This document shows, in pieces, positions 38,358 to 39,545 of a DNA stretch of 39,545 nt. Source of the stretch: JAITMY01 sp031549685 (lineage in GTDB: Bacteria > Bacteroidota > Bacteroidia > Bacteroidales > UBA932); NCBI GenBank assembly GCA_031549685.1, contig JAVBPG010000030.1, positions 1-39,545 on the forward strand. The letters are read 5' to 3'. Every line of letters starts with the position of its first letter. Within the stretch, counting starts at the first letter, position 1. Made by a program: the position numbers and the translations under genes. The notes beneath the pieces are model-generated. The model was not told where the DNA came from, did no database searches, and worked only from the letters and a program-made list of their open reading frames with translations.

Positions 38358-38936
38358 TTACTCTCCTACCACCACTTTAGCATACCTAATCACCTTATCG
38401 TTGAGCTTATAGCCCTTCTGCACGGTGTCGATAATTTTATTTTTGTGCGCTGCGTCCGGGGCGGGAAACTTTGTTACCGCATCGTGCAGGTCGGTGTCAA
38501 AATCGGCGCCAACTTCCGACTCAATCAGCTTCAAACCCTTTGAGCCGAGGTAGTCCATCAGCTTCTGATAGATGAGCTTTGTCCCCTCGCGCAGCGACTG
38601 TACATCCTGCGTATTTTCAGCCGCCTTTTCGGCGCGCTCAAAATCGTCAACAATGGTGAGCAAGCCCTTTATGGTATCCTCGCCGGCGGTCATAATCAGC
38701 TCCAGGCGCTCGCGGGATGTGCGCTTGCGGTAGTTGTCGAACTCGGCTACCAGGCGCAGGTACTTATCCTGCGACTCGGTATATTTTTCCTCCCACGAGG
38801 GTTCCAGCCTGGCATCGGCAGCGGCTTCCTCATTTTTTTCGCACTCCAAATGCTCCTCGGCAGGCTGCTCGCACGCGCCATTTTTGCAGTCGCAATGCTC
38901 ATCGCTAAGGCCGTTTAAATCTTTTTCTTTTGACAT
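38358..38936 (-). CDS. grpE: Nucleotide exchange factor GrpE
   Basis: Releases ADP from DnaK in the DnaK/DnaJ/GrpE cycle. The 192 residues contain the long N-terminal helix (KYTESQDKYLRLVAEFDNYR) and the KRTSRERLELIM continuation. The C-terminal beta-domain signature is LIESEVGADFDTDLHDAVTK, with VQKGYKLNDKVIRYAKVVVG. The first 35 residues are acidic and contain four cysteines (15, 17, 22, 32), unusual for the disordered N-tail of this family. It is the first gene of the grpE-dnaJ pair. Heat-shock regulation is expected, but I did not find a recognisable control element upstream. Confidence 0.95.
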   Translation of the reverse strand: MSKEKDLNGLSDEHCDCKNGACEQPAEEHLECEKNEEAAADARLEPSWEEKYTESQDKYLRLVAEFDNYRKRTSRERLELIMTAGEDTIKGLLTIVDDFERAEKAAENTQDVQSLREGTKLIYQKLMDYLGSKGLKLIESEVGADFDTDLHDAVTKFPAPDAAHKNKIIDTVQKGYKLNDKVIRYAKVVVGE

Positions 38937-38941
38937 AGCTA

Positions 38942-38983
38942 TAGTATTTACAATTTAATCATTTACGATTTGCCATTTAAACA
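38942..38983. repeat. Heptad array upstream of grpE
   Basis: Six 7-nt units, including TACAATT, TTACGAT and TTGCCAT, begin 5 nt upstream of the grpE start codon. Similarity between neighbouring units is moderate. Confidence 0.55.
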
Positions 38984-39116
38984 CCTACAAGACAAATGAT
39001 TACAACAAGCCAGCGGATGTAGAACGGTTAAATAGCAAATGGAGTTGTGCAAGTTTCCTGCCAAATGACAGAGGGCTGACAGCATGACACAGAAGCTATA
39101 AAACTACCGAGGGTTG

Positions 39117-39251
39117 TCATACGATAGCCAATCTTTCCGAAATCTTCTTTGCCTCATCTACTACTTGACGAGGGTAGCTGTTTATTTCCAGTATTCGAAT
39201 GGCATTTTTGGTTGACAGGTTACCCCTTTTCAGCTTATAGTCAAAATGAAA
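39117..39251 (-). pseudogene. C-terminal remnant of a MutS-like mismatch repair ATPase
   Basis: Read on the minus strand up to a TGA at 39117-39119, the frame gives FHFDYKLKRGNLSTKNAIRI, then LEINSYPRQVVDEA and a short helix. This is the conserved C-terminal end of MutS/MutS-related ATPase domains, where FDYKL.xG...NAI.ILE...YP..V..EA is recognisable. Only about 45 residues are present. Upstream of 39251 the frame loses resemblance and meets a stop at 39333-39335, so the Walker-containing body of the gene is missing. It may be a truncated relic or the edge of a rearrangement. Confidence 0.7.
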
Positions 39252-39252
39252 T

Positions 39253-39414
39253 ATGTTAACATATAACGAACTTACCGAACTAAGGACAAAGTTGGCTAAT
39301 GGAGAAATTGCGTTAGAACTTGCAAAAGAAATTTATTGGATGGAGCATAAAGAAGGGAAGCGGTCTTGGCATTCAAAAGATTGGAAAGAAAGACGAAGTG
39401 ATGTTATTATATAA
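39253..39414 (+). CDS. Small hypothetical protein (53 residues)
   Basis: An ATG frame of 53 residues beginning MLTYNELTELRTKLANGEIA. It is rich in Glu, Lys and Trp (three Trp) and has no membrane segment. I do not recognise the family. Predicted helices (TELRTKLANGEIALELAKEI) and the compact size are compatible with a small DNA-binding or toxin-antitoxin type protein, but this is only a guess. The surrounding bases are AT-richer than the housekeeping genes. It starts where similarity to the MutS-like remnant ends. Confidence 0.5.
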   Translation: MLTYNELTELRTKLANGEIALELAKEIYWMEHKEGKRSWHSKDWKERRSDVII

Positions 39415-39417
39415 AGT

Positions 39418-39545
39418 CTAATAAATATTTTCAATAATTTTACAAACCGCTTTGATTTGTTCCTTTGGGGTATAACGTACCCAATCGTTAAAATCTTCTA
39501 CTCTTTTATCCATAGAGCAAACCCACCTGTTGTGCGTTATCTTTT
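39418..39545 (-). CDS. Hypothetical protein, partial (C-terminal part)
   Basis: A minus-strand frame ends with TAG at 39418-39420 and is open to the window edge. Its C-terminus reads DKRVEDFNDWVRYTPKEQIK, then AVCKIIENIY. An internal ATG at 39513 would give 31 residues. The frame continues upstream to 39543 without a stop, so the gene may begin beyond the window. The family is not recognised. It converges with the 53-residue frame, leaving only 3 nt between the stop codons, which hints at a compact accessory gene pair. Confidence 0.4.
   Translation of the reverse strand, partial: KITHNRWVCSMDKRVEDFNDWVRYTPKEQIKAVCKIIENIY

Overview
The window looks like chromosomal DNA of a member of the Bacteroidota. 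Several features support this. Promoters match the Bacteroidota pattern (TTTG, 19 nt, TAnnTTTG) and there is little Shine-Dalgarno sequence. One protein carries a type IX secretion (Por) sorting domain. Others are family types typical of the phylum: a bifunctional nuclease with UVR motif, a TGS-domain nucleoside kinase, DUF4286, and fused alpha/gamma 2-oxoacid:ferredoxin oxidoreductase. Ferredoxin-linked 2-oxoacid oxidation, a biotin-dependent acyl-CoA carboxylase/decarboxylase pair and futalosine-pathway menaquinone synthesis suggest an anaerobic or microaerophilic heterotroph. Coding DNA is moderately GC-rich. Spacers are AT-rich and full of repeats.

Layout. 1-357: a poly-G/poly-C contig edge and a promoter. 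358-3609 (+): rplU-rpmA, serS, a DUF4286 protein, ruvC. 3689-6866 (-): RlmI-type methyltransferase, thiL, a 3'-5' exonuclease. 7071-10907 (+): korA, korB and peptidase E. 11016-15572 (-): bifunctional nuclease, superoxide dismutase with a signal peptide, rlmB, an ABC-F ATPase. 15667-16485 (+): an orphan winged-helix fragment, tRNA-Glu and rpsT. 16674-21753 (-): mqnE, PASTA protein, T9SS cargo protein, rluD. 22097-25166 (-): rpmH, a YjbQ-like protein, and the biotin carrier and carboxyltransferase subunits. 25515-31056 (+): lytic transglycosylase, uvrA, nucleoside kinase. 31095-33882 (-): tgt, LptF/G permease, smpB. 34384-36809 (+): glycosyltransferase, ECF sigma factor, rsmG. 37108-38936 (-): grpE and dnaJ. 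38937-39545: a short AT-rich area with a MutS-like C-terminal remnant and two unrecognised small reading frames.

The genes are mostly housekeeping: translation, RNA modification, DNA repair, protein folding, central carbon metabolism and envelope. I see no phage, CRISPR array, complete insertion sequence or defence system. The most unusual content is between the genes. (1) At nearly every short spacer there is a degenerate tandem array with a 7-nt period. The unit differs from spacer to spacer, and arrays often run exactly from a stop codon to the next start codon or occur as inverted pairs. (2) Two ~211-bp elements share a multi-hairpin architecture, with a compensatory base-pair change in the central stem. 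(3) Two further families of palindromic intergenic repeats are present. Protein-level oddities are an exported-looking superoxide dismutase, a Tgt without its zinc cysteines, a UvrA zinc module with three of four cysteines, and a cysteine-rich GrpE N-terminus.
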